Position numbers and translations under genes: made by a program
In this document: one piece after another, positions 7,982 through 17,596 of the stretch
Position numbering within the stretch: position 1 is the first letter of the stretch
Layout of the letters: the number at the start of each line of letters is the position of its first letter
Assembly: GCF_003991405.1 (NCBI RefSeq)
Contig: NZ_RPEN01000143.1
Span: forward strand, 1-49,666
DNA from: Pseudorhodobacter sp. E13
Lineage (GTDB): Bacteria; Pseudomonadota; Alphaproteobacteria; Rhodobacterales; Rhodobacteraceae
Length of the DNA: 49,666 nt
Direction of reading: 5' to 3'
The notes under the pieces: generated by a model
Databases searched by the model: none
What the model was told of the DNA's origin: nothing
Seen by the model: the letters and a program-made list of their open reading frames with translations, nothing else

Positions 7982-10684
7982 ATGGCTGTTGTCGTTGTTG
8001 AATCGCCTGCCAAGGCCAAGACAATCAACAAATATCTCGGGTCCGACTATACGGTTCTGGCCTCATTCGGGCATGTGCGCGACCTGCCGCCGAAAGATGG
8101 GTCCGTCGACCCGGACGATGATTTCGCAATGAAATGGGAAGTGGCGGCGGATAGCAAAAAGCACATCAAAGCCATCACCGAGGCGCTGAAATCCGACAAT
8201 GAACTGATCCTCGCAACCGACCCTGACCGCGAGGGAGAGGCGATCTCGTGGCACCTGCAAGAGGCGCTGGCGAAAAGCATCAAGAAAGATACCAAGGTCA
8301 GCCGCGTGACGTTCAACGCGATCACCAAAGCCGCCGTCAGCGAGGCGATGAAGAACCCGCGCCAGATCGACGTGCCGCTGGTGGATGCCTATCTGGCCCG
8401 CCGCGCGCTGGATTATCTGGTGGGCTTCACGCTGTCGCCCGTGCTGTGGCGCAAGTTGCCGGGGGCGAAATCGGCAGGGCGGGTGCAATCGGTCTGTCTG
8501 CGCCTGATCGTGGAGCGGGAGATGGAGATCGAAGCCTTCCGCCCGCGTGAATTCTGGGGGGTGAACGCCCGTTTGCAGACGCCGCGAGGGCAGGAATATG
8601 ATGCCCGCCTGACCGTGTTGGGCGGCAAGAAATTGGACAAATTCGACATTTCCAATGTCGAAGCGGCGGATTTGGCGGTGCAGGCTGTCACTTCTCGAAC
8701 ATTGACGGTGCAATCGGTGGAGGCAAAGCCCGCCGCGCGCAACCCCTCTGCGCCCTTCATGACATCGACCTTGCAGCAAGAGGCCAGCCGCAAATTCGGC
8801 ATGGGGGCGAAGCAATGTATGGGGGCTGCGCAGCGGCTATATGAGGCCGGGCATATCACCTATATGCGAACCGATGGCATCGACATGGCCCCCGAGGCGG
8901 TGACAGCCGCGCGCGCCACGATCGAGGACCGTTACGGCAAGAAATATGTGCCGGAAACGCCGCGCATCTACAAGAACAAGGCCAAGAACGCGCAAGAGGC
9001 GCATGAATGTATCCGCCCCACCGATATGGCAAAAGCGGCCGAGGATCTGCGCCTCGATGGTGAGCAGAAAAAGCTCTATGACCTGATCTGGAAGCGCACG
9101 ATTGCCAGCCAGATGGCCGCCGCGCGGCTGGAACGCACCACGGTCGATGTGGGCAGCAATGATGGGCAGGTGGTGCTGCGGGCCACCGGGCAGGTGGTGC
9201 TGTTTGACGGTTTCCTCAAGCTTTATGAAGAAGGCCGCGATGATGAGGATGGCGATGAGGGCCGTCTGCCCCAGATCATGCAGGGTGAGGCTGCGGGCTT
9301 TGTGAAGGGCGCCTTTGCCGAAGCCTTTGCCAAGGCTGCCGCTGCGGGTGATGAGGTGATCGAAGGCTCCGCCACGCGGGTCGCCTCGGCCGTTACCAAT
9401 GCCAGCCAATCGGTGCTGGGCGCGCAGCATTTCACCCAGCCGCCGCCGCGCTATACCGAGGCGACGCTGGTGAAGCGGATGGAAGAATTGGGGATCGGGC
9501 GGCCCTCGACCTATGCCTCCATTCTGACCACGATCGTGGACCGCGAATATGTGCGCAAGGATAAAAACCGTTTGTTCCCCGAGGATAAGGGGCGGCTGGT
9601 CACGGCCTTTCTGTCCAACTATTTCCGCAAATATGTGGAATATGATTTCACCGCCGATCTGGAAGGCCAGCTTGACGATGTCTCGGCGGGGGATCGGGAT
9701 TACAAGGAAGTATTGGCCCGGTTCTGGCGCGATTTTTCGGCGGCGATTGCCGAGACAGCCGATCTGCGCATTGGCGAGGTGCTGACCAAGATTGATGAAT
9801 TCCTTGCGCCGCATCTGTATCCGGCGCGGGCCGATGGCACGGACCCACGGTCCTGCCCGATCTGCGGTGATGGGCGTTTGCATCTGAAAACCGCGCGGTC
9901 AGGTGGGGCGTTCATTGGCTGCGGGAATTACCCGGACTGTCGCTATACCCGCCCGATTTCGGTGCCGGGCGGCGAGGAGGGCGCTGCGATTTCGCCCGAT
10001 GGGCAGGTTCTGGGCGTTGATGAGAATGGCGAGGAGATCAGCCTGCGCACAGGGCGTTTTGGCCCCTATGTGCAGCGCGGCGAGGCCAGCGAAGAGGTGC
10101 CGAAACCGCCGCGCGCCAGCCTGCCGAAGGGCTGGTCGCCGGAAACGATGGACCTTGAGCGCGCCTTGACCCTGCTGTCCCTGCCGCGCCAGATTGGCCC
10201 GCACCCTGAAGATGGCGAAATGGTCGAGGCTGCGATTGGCCGCTATGGCCCCTATGTGAAGCATAACAAAACCTACGCGAACCTTCCGGATGTGGAGGAG
10301 GTGTTCACCATCGGGATGAACCGCGCGGTAGAGGTTCTGGCCAATAAATACAGCAAGGCGCGGGTGGCGGCAGAGCCGATCAAGGATCTGGGCGAGCACC
10401 CGGAAGGCGGCGCGATGGCTGTGATGCCGGGGCGCTATGGGCCCTATATCAAATGGGGCAAGATCAACGCGACGGTGCCGAAAGAGATCGAGCCTGCCGA
10501 GATTTCGGTCGAGCAGGCCTTGGAACTGCTGGCGGAACGGGCGGCGAAAACCGGGGCGAAAAAGAAAGCCCCGGCCAAGAAGGCAGCGCCCAAGAAAGCC
10601 GCAGAGAAGAAACCTGCGGCGAAGAAAACGGCAGCGAAAAAGGCCCCGGCGAAGAAAACAGCCGCAAAGAAAGCGGCGGAATAG
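7982..10684 (+). CDS. topA: DNA topoisomerase I
   Basis: Type IA topoisomerase that relaxes negative supercoils, 900 residues. The TOPRIM domain holds Glu7 (VESPAKAK) and DPDREGE at 80-86. The active-site tyrosine is Tyr294 in YMRTDG. One four-Cys zinc ribbon remains (Cys625, Cys628, Cys647, Cys653), followed by three repeats of the GRYGPY type (GRFGPYVQRGE, GRYGPYVKHNK, GRYGPYIKWGK). The last ~45 residues are a lysine/alanine-rich, histone H1-like tail. The ATG at 7982 follows AGAGG and starts exactly at the conserved MAVVVVESPAKAK. A longer reading from 7913 is unlikely. Confidence 0.97.
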   Translation: MAVVVVESPAKAKTINKYLGSDYTVLASFGHVRDLPPKDGSVDPDDDFAMKWEVAADSKKHIKAITEALKSDNELILATDPDREGEAISWHLQEALAKSIKKDTKVSRVTFNAITKAAVSEAMKNPRQIDVPLVDAYLARRALDYLVGFTLSPVLWRKLPGAKSAGRVQSVCLRLIVEREMEIEAFRPREFWGVNARLQTPRGQEYDARLTVLGGKKLDKFDISNVEAADLAVQAVTSRTLTVQSVEAKPAARNPSAPFMTSTLQQEASRKFGMGAKQCMGAAQRLYEAGHITYMRTDGIDMAPEAVTAARATIEDRYGKKYVPETPRIYKNKAKNAQEAHECIRPTDMAKAAEDLRLDGEQKKLYDLIWKRTIASQMAAARLERTTVDVGSNDGQVVLRATGQVVLFDGFLKLYEEGRDDEDGDEGRLPQIMQGEAAGFVKGAFAEAFAKAAAAGDEVIEGSATRVASAVTNASQSVLGAQHFTQPPPRYTEATLVKRMEELGIGRPSTYASILTTIVDREYVRKDKNRLFPEDKGRLVTAFLSNYFRKYVEYDFTADLEGQLDDVSAGDRDYKEVLARFWRDFSAAIAETADLRIGEVLTKIDEFLAPHLYPARADGTDPRSCPICGDGRLHLKTARSGGAFIGCGNYPDCRYTRPISVPGGEEGAAISPDGQVLGVDENGEEISLRTGRFGPYVQRGEASEEVPKPPRASLPKGWSPETMDLERALTLLSLPRQIGPHPEDGEMVEAAIGRYGPYVKHNKTYANLPDVEEVFTIGMNRAVEVLANKYSKARVAAEPIKDLGEHPEGGAMAVMPGRYGPYIKWGKINATVPKEIEPAEISVEQALELLAERAAKTGAKKKAPAKKAAPKKAAEKKPAAKKTAAKKAPAKKTAAKKAAE

Positions 10685-10802
10685 GCGACAAGAATCGCGC
10701 GCGGACGCTTTCGTAAGTGATTGTTTTTGCGTGATAACGCGATTTTATTTAACTAAGTTTTAACCTGCGCCTTTTGGCGAAGCGTGGGAAGGTTTGGGGC
10801 AA

Positions 10803-10821
10803 GGGGGGCAGGTTGCCCCCC
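10803..10821. terminator. GC hairpin between convergent topA and choV
   Basis: GGGGGGC at 10803-10809 and GCCCCCC at 10815-10821 form a 7-base stem with loop AGGTT, 5 bases past the choV stop. There is no proper T-run on either side, so its termination strength is doubtful. Confidence 0.4.
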
Positions 10822-10825
10822 CCGC

Positions 10826-11851
10826 TTACCCCCGCGGGTCCACCAGCCGCCCCATGACATGTGCGGCGGTCAGGGTGCCGATGCGGGTGCCGTTTTCGGT
10901 GACGGCGATTTCGGTGGCACCGTCGCGCATGGCTTGCATGATCTGGATCACCGGGGTTTCGGCGTCCAATGTGTGGCTTGCGGTGCTGGGACCGGCTTGC
11001 ATTACGTCGCGGGCTGTCAGCACCGAGAGCGGGTTCATATGGGCCACGAAATCGGCCACATAATCGGAGACGGGGTTGGCGATAATCTCGCGCGCGGTGC
11101 CGCATTGCACGATGCGCCCGCCGTCCATCAGCGCGATGCGATTGCCGATTTTGAACGCCTCATCAAGGTCATGGCTGACAAAGATGATGCTGCGTTTCAG
11201 GCGCTGTTGCAGTTCCAGCAGCTCATCTTGCAGGCGCGCGCGGATCAGCGGATCCAGCGCAGAGAAGGGTTCATCCATCAACAGGATCGGCGCATCGGTG
11301 ACAAAGGCGCGGGCAAGGCCAACGCGTTGCTGCATACCGCCCGAAAGCTCTCCGACTTTGCGGTCGGCCCATTGGGTCAGGTTGACCAGTGCAAGCTGTT
11401 CATCCACCTTGGCGCGGCGCTGGGCGGCGGTTTGGCCCGCAAGTTCCAGCCCAAGACCGACATTTTCGCGCACCGTGCGCCAGGGCAGCAGGCCGAATTG
11501 CTGAAACACCATGGCCACACATTCGCGGCGCAGGCGCAACAGGTCGGCTTTGGGCGCGGTGACGACATCGCAGGACCAGCCGTCATCATGGATGGTCACA
11601 GCCCCGCGCACCACCGGGTTCAGCCCGTTCACCGCCCGCAACAGCGTGGATTTGCCCGAGCCGGACAAGCCCATGAGCACCAGAATCTCGCCCTCATTCA
11701 CCGTCAGCGAGCAGTTGTGAACGCCCAGCACCTGCCCGGTGCTGGCCTGTATTTCAGCGCGGCTTTGGCCTGCGTCCATCAGGGGCAGGGCGACCTCTGG
11801 CCTGTCGCCAAAGACGATGGAGACATTGTTGAATTCGACGGCAATGCTCAT
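10826..11851 (-). CDS. choV: choline ABC transporter ATP-binding protein
   Basis: ATPase of the high-affinity choline importer ChoXWV, 341 residues. Walker A GLSGSGKST is at 61-69, signature LSGGMQQR at 169-176, Walker B LLMDEP at 190-195, His228 in the H-loop. Residues 280-340 form a C-terminal CBS-like regulatory region (TARDVMQAG... IGTLTAAHVMGRL), as in the ProV/OpuA group that responds to osmolarity. The ATG at 11849-11851 overlaps the choW stop (ATGA). It ends the operon choX-choW-choV, next to the betIBA genes that oxidise the imported choline. Confidence 0.95.
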   Translation of the reverse strand: MSIAVEFNNVSIVFGDRPEVALPLMDAGQSRAEIQASTGQVLGVHNCSLTVNEGEILVLMGLSGSGKSTLLRAVNGLNPVVRGAVTIHDDGWSCDVVTAPKADLLRLRRECVAMVFQQFGLLPWRTVRENVGLGLELAGQTAAQRRAKVDEQLALVNLTQWADRKVGELSGGMQQRVGLARAFVTDAPILLMDEPFSALDPLIRARLQDELLELQQRLKRSIIFVSHDLDEAFKIGNRIALMDGGRIVQCGTAREIIANPVSDYVADFVAHMNPLSVLTARDVMQAGPSTASHTLDAETPVIQIMQAMRDGATEIAVTENGTRIGTLTAAHVMGRLVDPRG

Positions 11852-12702
11852 TTCTTGCGCACCTCCAGCATCACGCGCAGCACGGTGGCCAGCGCCACGA
11901 TGACGAAACCGGATTCAAAGCCAAGGTCGGGTTTCATCCGGTTGAGGCCGTTCAGCACCGGTTGCCCCAGCCCGCCCGCGCCGACCAGCGTGGCGATGAC
12001 AACCATAGAGAGCGAGAGCATGATGGTCTGGTTCAGCCCGACCATGATCTGCGGAAAGGCCGAAGGCAGTTCGACCTTCAGCAGCCGTTGCATCGGGGTG
12101 GCCCCGAAGGCGGTTGCGGCCTCGGTCAATGCGGTGGGGGTGGAGGCGATGCCAAGATAGGTCAGCCGGATTGAGGCGGGCAGCGCAAAGATCACCGTGG
12201 CTATCAGCCCCGGCACCGCGCCAAGGCCGAAAAAGATAACGGCGGGAATAAGATAGACGAAGGTGGGCAGGGTTTGCATCAGGTCCAGCACCGGTTCGAT
12301 TGCGCCGTAAACCCAGCGTTTGCGCGCGGCCAGAATGCCCATCGGCACGCCCACGCCCATGCAGACGATGCAGGACACAAGGATCAGCGACAGGGTTTCA
12401 ATCGTGCGGTCCCAATAGCCTTGGTTGATGATGAACAGCATGCCAAGCGCCACCACGGCGCATTTCTTGGCGCTGCGTTGCAAAGCGTAGGTCAGCGCCA
12501 CGAAAAGCAGCGTCATGCCAATCGGGCCGATGGTTTCGATTGTCCAGGTCACCCCGTCAATCAGCCCGTCCAGCAGGTCCGAGATCAGGTCGAACAACCA
12601 TGAGGCATGGGTCTTGAGCCATGTCACCGCGGCTTGGGCAGCATCGCCGACGGGGATTTTTGCGGCTGTCAGCGCCTCAACGAGGGGGGAGAGAAGGGCC
12701 AT
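11848..12702 (-). CDS. choW: choline ABC transporter permease
   Basis: Membrane subunit of the choline importer, 284 residues from the chosen start. About six to seven hydrophobic spans are visible. Family segments include GVPMGILAARKRWVY, LDLMQTLPTFVYLIP and the EAA-type loop EAATAFGATPMQRLLKVELP. The ATG at 12700-12702 follows AGGAC. The longer reading to 12795 would run through the hairpin at 12716-12745 and is proline-rich junk. It lies between choX and choV with tight coupling to choV. Confidence 0.95.
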   Translation of the reverse strand: MALLSPLVEALTAAKIPVGDAAQAAVTWLKTHASWLFDLISDLLDGLIDGVTWTIETIGPIGMTLLFVALTYALQRSAKKCAVVALGMLFIINQGYWDRTIETLSLILVSCIVCMGVGVPMGILAARKRWVYGAIEPVLDLMQTLPTFVYLIPAVIFFGLGAVPGLIATVIFALPASIRLTYLGIASTPTALTEAATAFGATPMQRLLKVELPSAFPQIMVGLNQTIMLSLSMVVIATLVGAGGLGQPVLNGLNRMKPDLGFESGFVIVALATVLRVMLEVRKK

Positions 12703-12715
12703 CTTTGTCCTGTGG

Positions 12716-12745
12716 GAAAAAGGCCCCGGATTGCGCCGGGGCCTT
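12716..12745 (-). terminator. intercistronic terminator or attenuator between choX and choW
   Basis: AAGGCCCCGG at 12720-12729 and CCGGGGCCTT at 12736-12745 are perfect complements with a 6-base loop; on the minus strand the stem is followed by a run of five T. This is a textbook intrinsic terminator placed inside the operon, 7 bases after the choX stop, and would cut downstream transcription partially. Confidence 0.8.
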
Positions 12746-12751
12746 GCGGGA

Positions 12752-13684
12752 TTACTGGGCGAGGGCTGCGGTGACGGCGGCCATCGCATCGCCACCGTCC
12801 TTGGTGGTCACACCGTCCAGCCATGCGCTCAGCGTATCGGGGTTGGCGGCCAACCATGCCTTGGCGGCGGCTTCGGGGGATTGGCCGTCATCCAGAATGG
12901 CGCCCATGACCTCATTTTCCAGCTTCAGCGAAAATTCGAGGTTTTGCAGCAGCTTGCCGGTGTTCGGGCATTCCGCGACATAGCCTGCACGGGTGTTGGT
13001 GGCCACAATCGCGCCGCCCAGATCGGGGCCAAAGAAATCATCGCCGCCGGGCAGATAGGTCATCTTGATATTGGCGTTCATCGGGTGCGGTTCCCAGCCG
13101 AGGAACACGATGGGTTCATTCCGCTCTTCCGACCGGGTTGCCTGTGCGAGCATGCCCTGCTCCGAGGATTCGACCAGTTCAAAGCCTTTCAGGCCAAAGG
13201 CATCGCCGTCGATCATATCCATGATCAGGCGGTTGCCGTCATTGCCCGGCTCAATCCCATAGATCTTGTTGTCCAAGGCGTCTTTGGCCTGCGCGATAGA
13301 GGCAAAATCGGTGATACCAGCGGCCACGCCTGCGGCATTGGTGGCCAGCGTATATTTCGCGCCGGTCAGGTTGGTGCGCACGGTGTCAACGGTGCCTGCA
13401 TCGCGGTAGGGGGCGATATCGGCCTCCATCGTGGGCATCCAGTTGCCCAGAAACACGTCGATATTGCCTTCGGCCATGGAGGCATAGGTAACAGGCACCG
13501 ACAGAACCTTGGTTTCGGTTTCATAGCCAAGCGCTTGCAGCACCAGCGAGGTAACGGCGGTGGTGGCGGTGATATCGGTCCAGCCAACATCCGAGAAGGT
13601 CACTTTGTCGCAATTGGCGAAGGCGGGGCCAGCCAGAACAAGGGCGGCGGCGCTGGCCAGAAGACTGTGTTTGAGGGTGGACAT
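12752..13684 (-). CDS. choX: choline-binding protein of the choline ABC transporter
   Basis: Periplasmic choline (and acetylcholine or betaine) binding protein, 310 residues. Residues 1-23 are a signal peptide ending GPAFA. Motifs of the ChoX/ProX class are present: FSDVGWTDITATTAV near the mature N-terminus, VFLGNWMPTME, IEPGNDGNRL and FLGWEPHPMN; the Trp and Asp residues of these motifs form the aromatic box around the quaternary amine in the family. GGAG precedes the ATG. First gene of choXWV, divergent from betI, with a BetI-like operator in the shared 90 bases. Confidence 0.95.
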   Translation of the reverse strand: MSTLKHSLLASAAALVLAGPAFANCDKVTFSDVGWTDITATTAVTSLVLQALGYETETKVLSVPVTYASMAEGNIDVFLGNWMPTMEADIAPYRDAGTVDTVRTNLTGAKYTLATNAAGVAAGITDFASIAQAKDALDNKIYGIEPGNDGNRLIMDMIDGDAFGLKGFELVESSEQGMLAQATRSEERNEPIVFLGWEPHPMNANIKMTYLPGGDDFFGPDLGGAIVATNTRAGYVAECPNTGKLLQNLEFSLKLENEVMGAILDDGQSPEAAAKAWLAANPDTLSAWLDGVTTKDGGDAMAAVTAALAQ

Positions 13685-13711
13685 AGGGTTTCTCCGTTGG
13701 TTAGTTTTTTG

Positions 13712-13746
13712 TTGATTGACGAGTCAATAAACTTCACGATAGCCCG
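13712..13746. promoter_or_regulatory. BetI-like operator over the betI promoter
   Basis: ATTGAC at 13715-13720 and GTCAAT at 13723-13728 form an inverted repeat inside TTGATTGACGAGTCAATAA, which resembles BetI operators as I remember them. TTGACG at 13717-13722, a 16-base spacer and GATAGC make a reasonable betI promoter, so bound BetI would cover the -35 box. On the other strand the same site lies about 30 bases before choX, so both arms could be repressed until choline is present. Confidence 0.6.
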
Positions 13747-13774
13747 GATGGCAAGTTATTAGTGGAATCCGGTC

Positions 13775-14383
13775 ATGCCAAAGCTTGGAATGGAGCCTAT
13801 CCGAAAGACGGCGCTGGTCAAAGCCACGATCCTTGAGATCGGGCGGGCCGGCTCTTTGGACGTGACGGTGGGGCAGATTGCGAAACGGGCGGGGATGTCG
13901 ACCGCGTTGGCGCATCATTATTTCGGCGGCAAGGAACAGATCTTTCTGGCCGCCATGCGCCATATCCTGTCGCTTTACGGGGCCGAGGTGCGGGGGGCAT
14001 TGGCTGCGGCCAAGACGCCCGAGGCGCGGCTGGAGGCGATCTTGCTCGCATCGTTCAGTGCAACGAATTTCCGGCGGGAGGTGGTGAGCGCCTGGCTGAA
14101 TTTCTATGTGCTGGCGCAGACGGTGCCGGGCGCGCGGCGCTTGTTGCACATCTATCAGCGTCGCTTGCATGCCAATCTGACCCATGCGCTGCGCCCGATG
14201 CTGGGCGCGCGTGCCGCCCCCGTGGCGCGTGCCTTGGGGGCCTTGATTGATGGGGTTTACCTGCGGGAGGCGCTGAGCGAGCGGCCTTCGGACGGGCGGG
14301 CCTCGGTTGCGATGATACAGGCCTATCTGGCCGCCGAATTGAACAGAGAAAAGACCACAGAGTTGAAAGGTGCCGCCCTATGA
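13775..14383 (+). CDS. betI: transcriptional repressor BetI
   Basis: TetR-family choline-responsive repressor of betaine synthesis, 202 residues. The DNA-binding helix-turn-helix is at about 31-50 ([20 protein letters not shown]), with GGKEQIF directly after, both very typical of BetI. The C-terminal ligand and dimer part has the family segment [17 protein letters not shown]. It overlaps betB by an ATGA junction, giving the order betI-betB-betA. It probably represses itself and choXWV through the operator at 13712-13746. Confidence 0.95.
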   Translation: MPKLGMEPIRKTALVKATILEIGRAGSLDVTVGQIAKRAGMSTALAHHYFGGKEQIFLAAMRHILSLYGAEVRGALAAAKTPEARLEAILLASFSATNFRREVVSAWLNFYVLAQTVPGARRLLHIYQRRLHANLTHALRPMLGARAAPVARALGALIDGVYLREALSERPSDGRASVAMIQAYLAAELNREKTTELKGAAL

Positions 14384-15822
14384 TCGCCCAGCCCGAAGCC
14401 AGCCATTTCGTCAATGGGGCCTATTTGGAAGACAGCAAAGGCGCTGTGATCGAGGTTATCAACCCCGCCAATGGCGAGGTGATCGCCAGTCTGCATGAGG
14501 CGACGCCTGCGGTGATTGATGCGGCGCTGGCCTCGGCTGCGGCGGCGCAGGCCGAATGGGCCGCGCGCAAACCGGTGGAGCGGGGGCGGATTTTGCGCCG
14601 CGCCGCCGATCTGATCCGCGACTATGGCGATAGCCTTGCCCGGCTGGAGACGCTGGATACCGGCAAGCCCTTGCAGGAAACGCTGGTGGCCGATTGGCCC
14701 TCGGGCGCGGATGCGTTGGAATATTTCGGCGGTTTGGCCCCCACGGTGACGGGCGAAACCATCCCGCTGGGCGGCGATTTCGCCTATACGCTGCGCGAGG
14801 CGTTGGGCGTTTGCGTGGGCATCGGCGCGTGGAATTACCCCAGCCAGATCGCCTGCTGGAAATCCGCGCCTGCCTTGGCGATGGGCAATGCGATGGTGTT
14901 CAAACCCTCTGAGGTGACGCCATTGGGCGCGCTGCAACTGGCCGAGATTTTCATCGAGGCGGGGCTGCCTGCGGGGTTGTTCAACGTGGTGCAGGGGCGC
15001 GGTGCGGTTGGGGCGTCACTGGTGACGGATGCGCGCGTGTCCAAGGTGTCGCTGACCGGTTCGGTCCCAACGGGGCGCAAGGTTTATGCGGCGGCCGCCG
15101 ATGGTATCCGGAATGTGACGATGGAACTGGGCGGCAAATCTCCGCTGATCATCTTTGATGACGCCGATCTGGACAGCGCGGTGGGGGCCGCGATGATGGC
15201 GAATTTCTATTCGGCGGGGCAGGTGTGCAGCAATGGCACCCGGGTTTTCGTGCAAAAGGGCATCAAGGAGGCGTTTCTGGCACAGCTGAAGGCGCGGGCC
15301 GAAAAGATCGTGCTGGGCGACCCGATGGAGATGGCCACCCAGATGGGGCCGCTGGTATCGGCCGCGCAGGTGTCCAAGGTGATGGGCTATGTCGAAGCGG
15401 CCAAGGCCGCAGGCGCGCGGCTGGTCACGGGGGGCGCTGCGGCGGGGATGTTCGTGGAACCCACCGTCTTTGCCGATGTCACCGATGAGATGGAACTGGC
15501 CTGCGAAGAAGTGTTTGGCCCGGTGATGGCCGTTCTTGAGTTTTCGGATGAAGAAGAGGTTGTAAGCCGCGCAAATAACACGGATTTCGGGCTGGCGGCT
15601 GGCGTCTTTACCGCCGATCTGGCGCGGGCGCATCGGGTGATTGGCGCGTTGCAGGCAGGCACTTGCTGGATCAACACCTATAACCTGACGCCGGTAGAAA
15701 TGCCCTTTGGCGGGGCCAAACTTTCGGGTGTTGGGCGCGAAAACGGCAAGGCGGCGTTGGAGTATTACAGCCAGATCAAATCGGTCTATGTCGGCATGGG
15801 GCCGGTTGACGCGCCCTATTGA
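14380..15822 (+). CDS. betB: betaine-aldehyde dehydrogenase
   Basis: NAD-dependent enzyme oxidising betaine aldehyde to glycine betaine in the cytosol, 480 residues, normal for the family. The catalytic general base is Glu249 in MELGGKS, and the nucleophile is Cys283 in AGQVCSNG. The FKPSEVTPL segment binds the cofactor. The start overlaps the betI stop. betA follows after 33 bases. Other aldehyde dehydrogenases are possible on motifs alone, but the operon makes BetB nearly certain. Confidence 0.95.
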   Translation: MIAQPEASHFVNGAYLEDSKGAVIEVINPANGEVIASLHEATPAVIDAALASAAAAQAEWAARKPVERGRILRRAADLIRDYGDSLARLETLDTGKPLQETLVADWPSGADALEYFGGLAPTVTGETIPLGGDFAYTLREALGVCVGIGAWNYPSQIACWKSAPALAMGNAMVFKPSEVTPLGALQLAEIFIEAGLPAGLFNVVQGRGAVGASLVTDARVSKVSLTGSVPTGRKVYAAAADGIRNVTMELGGKSPLIIFDDADLDSAVGAAMMANFYSAGQVCSNGTRVFVQKGIKEAFLAQLKARAEKIVLGDPMEMATQMGPLVSAAQVSKVMGYVEAAKAAGARLVTGGAAAGMFVEPTVFADVTDEMELACEEVFGPVMAVLEFSDEEEVVSRANNTDFGLAAGVFTADLARAHRVIGALQAGTCWINTYNLTPVEMPFGGAKLSGVGRENGKAALEYYSQIKSVYVGMGPVDAPY

Positions 15823-15855
15823 GGGCGGGTCCGGAACACGAGAAGCGGGACGGAT

Positions 15856-17502
15856 ATGCAAGCAGATTATGTGATTGTGGGCGCAGGCTCGGCGGGCTGT
15901 TCCATGGCTTACCGCTTGGCCGAGGCGGGGGCCTCGGTCTGTGTGATCGAGTTTGGCGGCACGGATGCGGGGCCGTTCATCCAGATGCCTGCCGCGCTGT
16001 CCTATCCGATGAATATGGGCCTCTATGATTGGGGTATGGCGTCGGAGCCAGAGCCGCATCTGGGCGGGCGCAGCCTTGTGACGCCGCGCGGCAAGGTGAT
16101 CGGCGGGTCCAGCAGTATCAACGGTATGGTTTATGTGCGCGGCCATGCGAAGGATTACGACCATTGGGCCGAGGCGGGCGCGGAGGGTTGGGCCTATGCC
16201 GATGTGCTGCCCTATTTCCGCCGGATGGAGCATTGGCACGGCGGCACTTCTGCCTATCGCGGCACCGATGGGCCGTTGCACATTACGCGCGGGCCGCGCG
16301 ACAACCCGCTGTTTGATGCTTTCATCACGGCAGGGGAACAGGCCGGATACCCGGTGACGCCCGATTACAACGGTGCCGCGCAAGAAGGCTTTGGCCCGAT
16401 GGAGGCCACGATTTACAAGGGCCAGCGCTGGTCGGCGGCCAATGCCTATCTGAAACCCGCGATGAAATCGGGGCGGGTGCAGCTTGTGCGCGGCCTTGCC
16501 CGCAAAGTGGTGATTGAAGGCGGGCGCGCGGTTGGCGTCGAACTGTCGCGCGGTGGTTCGGTGGAGGTGATCCGCGCGGGCAAAGAGGTGATTCTGGCGG
16601 CGAGCAGCCTGAACTCGCCCAAGTTGTTGATGCTGTCGGGCATTGGCCCGGCTGCGCATCTGACCGAACATGGCATCGAGGTGCTGGCCGACCGGCCCGG
16701 TGTGGGCAGCAATTTGCAGGACCATCTGGAGGTCTATATGCAATTTGCCAGCAAGCAGCCGATCACACTGTATAAATACTGGAACCTGATCGGCAAGGCG
16801 CTGATCGGGGCGCAATGGCTGTTCACCCGCAAGGGGCTTGGCGCGTCGAACCAGTTTGAGGCTTGTGGTTTCATCCGTAGTAGGAAAGGCGTGGAATACC
16901 CTGATATTCAATATCATTTCCTGCCGATCGCTGTGCGATACGATGGCCGCGCCAGCGCTGAAGGGCATGGGTTTCAGGTGCATACAGGGCCGATGCGCAG
17001 CCCGTCGCGCGGGACGGTGCGTCTGCGCTCGGCGGACCCCGCGGCGCATCCGGTCATCCGCTTCAACTATATGTCCGAGGCGCAGGATTGGGAGGATTTC
17101 CGCGCCTGTATCCGCCTGACCCGCGAGGTTTTTGCCCAAGCGGCGATGCAGCCCTTTGTGAAACATGAAATCCAGCCGGGGGCAGCGGTGCAAACGGATG
17201 CCGAGATTGACGACTTCATCCGCGAACACGCCGAAAGCGCCTATCACCCCTGCGGCACTGCACGCATGGGGCGGCGCGATGACCCGATGGCCGTGGTGGA
17301 TGCCGAATGTCGGGTGATCGGGGTCGAAGGCTTGCGGCTGGCCGATAGTTCAATTTTTCCGCAGATCACCAATGGCAATCTGAACGGGCCGTCGATCATG
17401 GTGGGGGAGAAGGCTGCCGACCATATCCTTGGCCGCGCGCCCTTGGCCCCAATGAATCTGGCGCCAGAGGTCAATGAAAACTGGCGCGCGGCGCAGCGCT
17501 AA
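15856..17502 (+). CDS. betA: choline dehydrogenase
   Basis: FAD-dependent, membrane-associated GMC oxidoreductase converting choline to betaine aldehyde, 548 residues. The dinucleotide fold [15 protein letters not shown] is at about 8-22. GMC signature 1 ([20 protein letters not shown]) and signature 2 ([16 protein letters not shown]) are intact. The catalytic His464 sits in [10 protein letters not shown] near the C-terminus. Third gene of betIBA; no betC (choline sulfatase) is present here, unlike in rhizobia. Confidence 0.95.
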   Translation: MQADYVIVGAGSAGCSMAYRLAEAGASVCVIEFGGTDAGPFIQMPAALSYPMNMGLYDWGMASEPEPHLGGRSLVTPRGKVIGGSSSINGMVYVRGHAKDYDHWAEAGAEGWAYADVLPYFRRMEHWHGGTSAYRGTDGPLHITRGPRDNPLFDAFITAGEQAGYPVTPDYNGAAQEGFGPMEATIYKGQRWSAANAYLKPAMKSGRVQLVRGLARKVVIEGGRAVGVELSRGGSVEVIRAGKEVILAASSLNSPKLLMLSGIGPAAHLTEHGIEVLADRPGVGSNLQDHLEVYMQFASKQPITLYKYWNLIGKALIGAQWLFTRKGLGASNQFEACGFIRSRKGVEYPDIQYHFLPIAVRYDGRASAEGHGFQVHTGPMRSPSRGTVRLRSADPAAHPVIRFNYMSEAQDWEDFRACIRLTREVFAQAAMQPFVKHEIQPGAAVQTDAEIDDFIREHAESAYHPCGTARMGRRDDPMAVVDAECRVIGVEGLRLADSSIFPQITNGNLNGPSIMVGEKAADHILGRAPLAPMNLAPEVNENWRAAQR

Positions 17503-17527
17503 AAGCCTGTGGTAAGCTTTGGGTAAC

Positions 17528-17554
17528 GTTAACCAATATTAACCAAAGGTTAAC
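17528..17554 (+). promoter_or_regulatory. CtrA-like binding site(s) upstream of the nuclease gene
   Basis: TTAA at 17539-17542, seven bases, then TTAAC at 17550-17554 match the CtrA consensus TTAA-N7-TTAAC. A further TTAA at 17529-17532 lies six bases before the first. GTTAACC at 17528-17534 and GGTTAAC at 17548-17554 are also inverted. The site ends 42 bases before the nuclease start codon, a position suitable for activation. Confidence 0.55.
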
Positions 17555-17596
17555 AAAATTCTTGATTTTCGCCCGCATAGGGCGGAAAACGAGGGT

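Noticed and set aside
10749-10764. TTAA-N7-TTAAC string matching the CtrA consensus
   Set aside because: It lies between the convergent 3' ends of topA and choV, where no promoter is expected; AT-rich gap sequence can give this by chance.
15016-17247. A 743-codon open frame on the minus strand opposite betB and betA
   Set aside because: It is antisense to two certain enzymes and its translation is rich in Arg, His and Gln without any family motif, typical of a shadow of GC-rich coding DNA.
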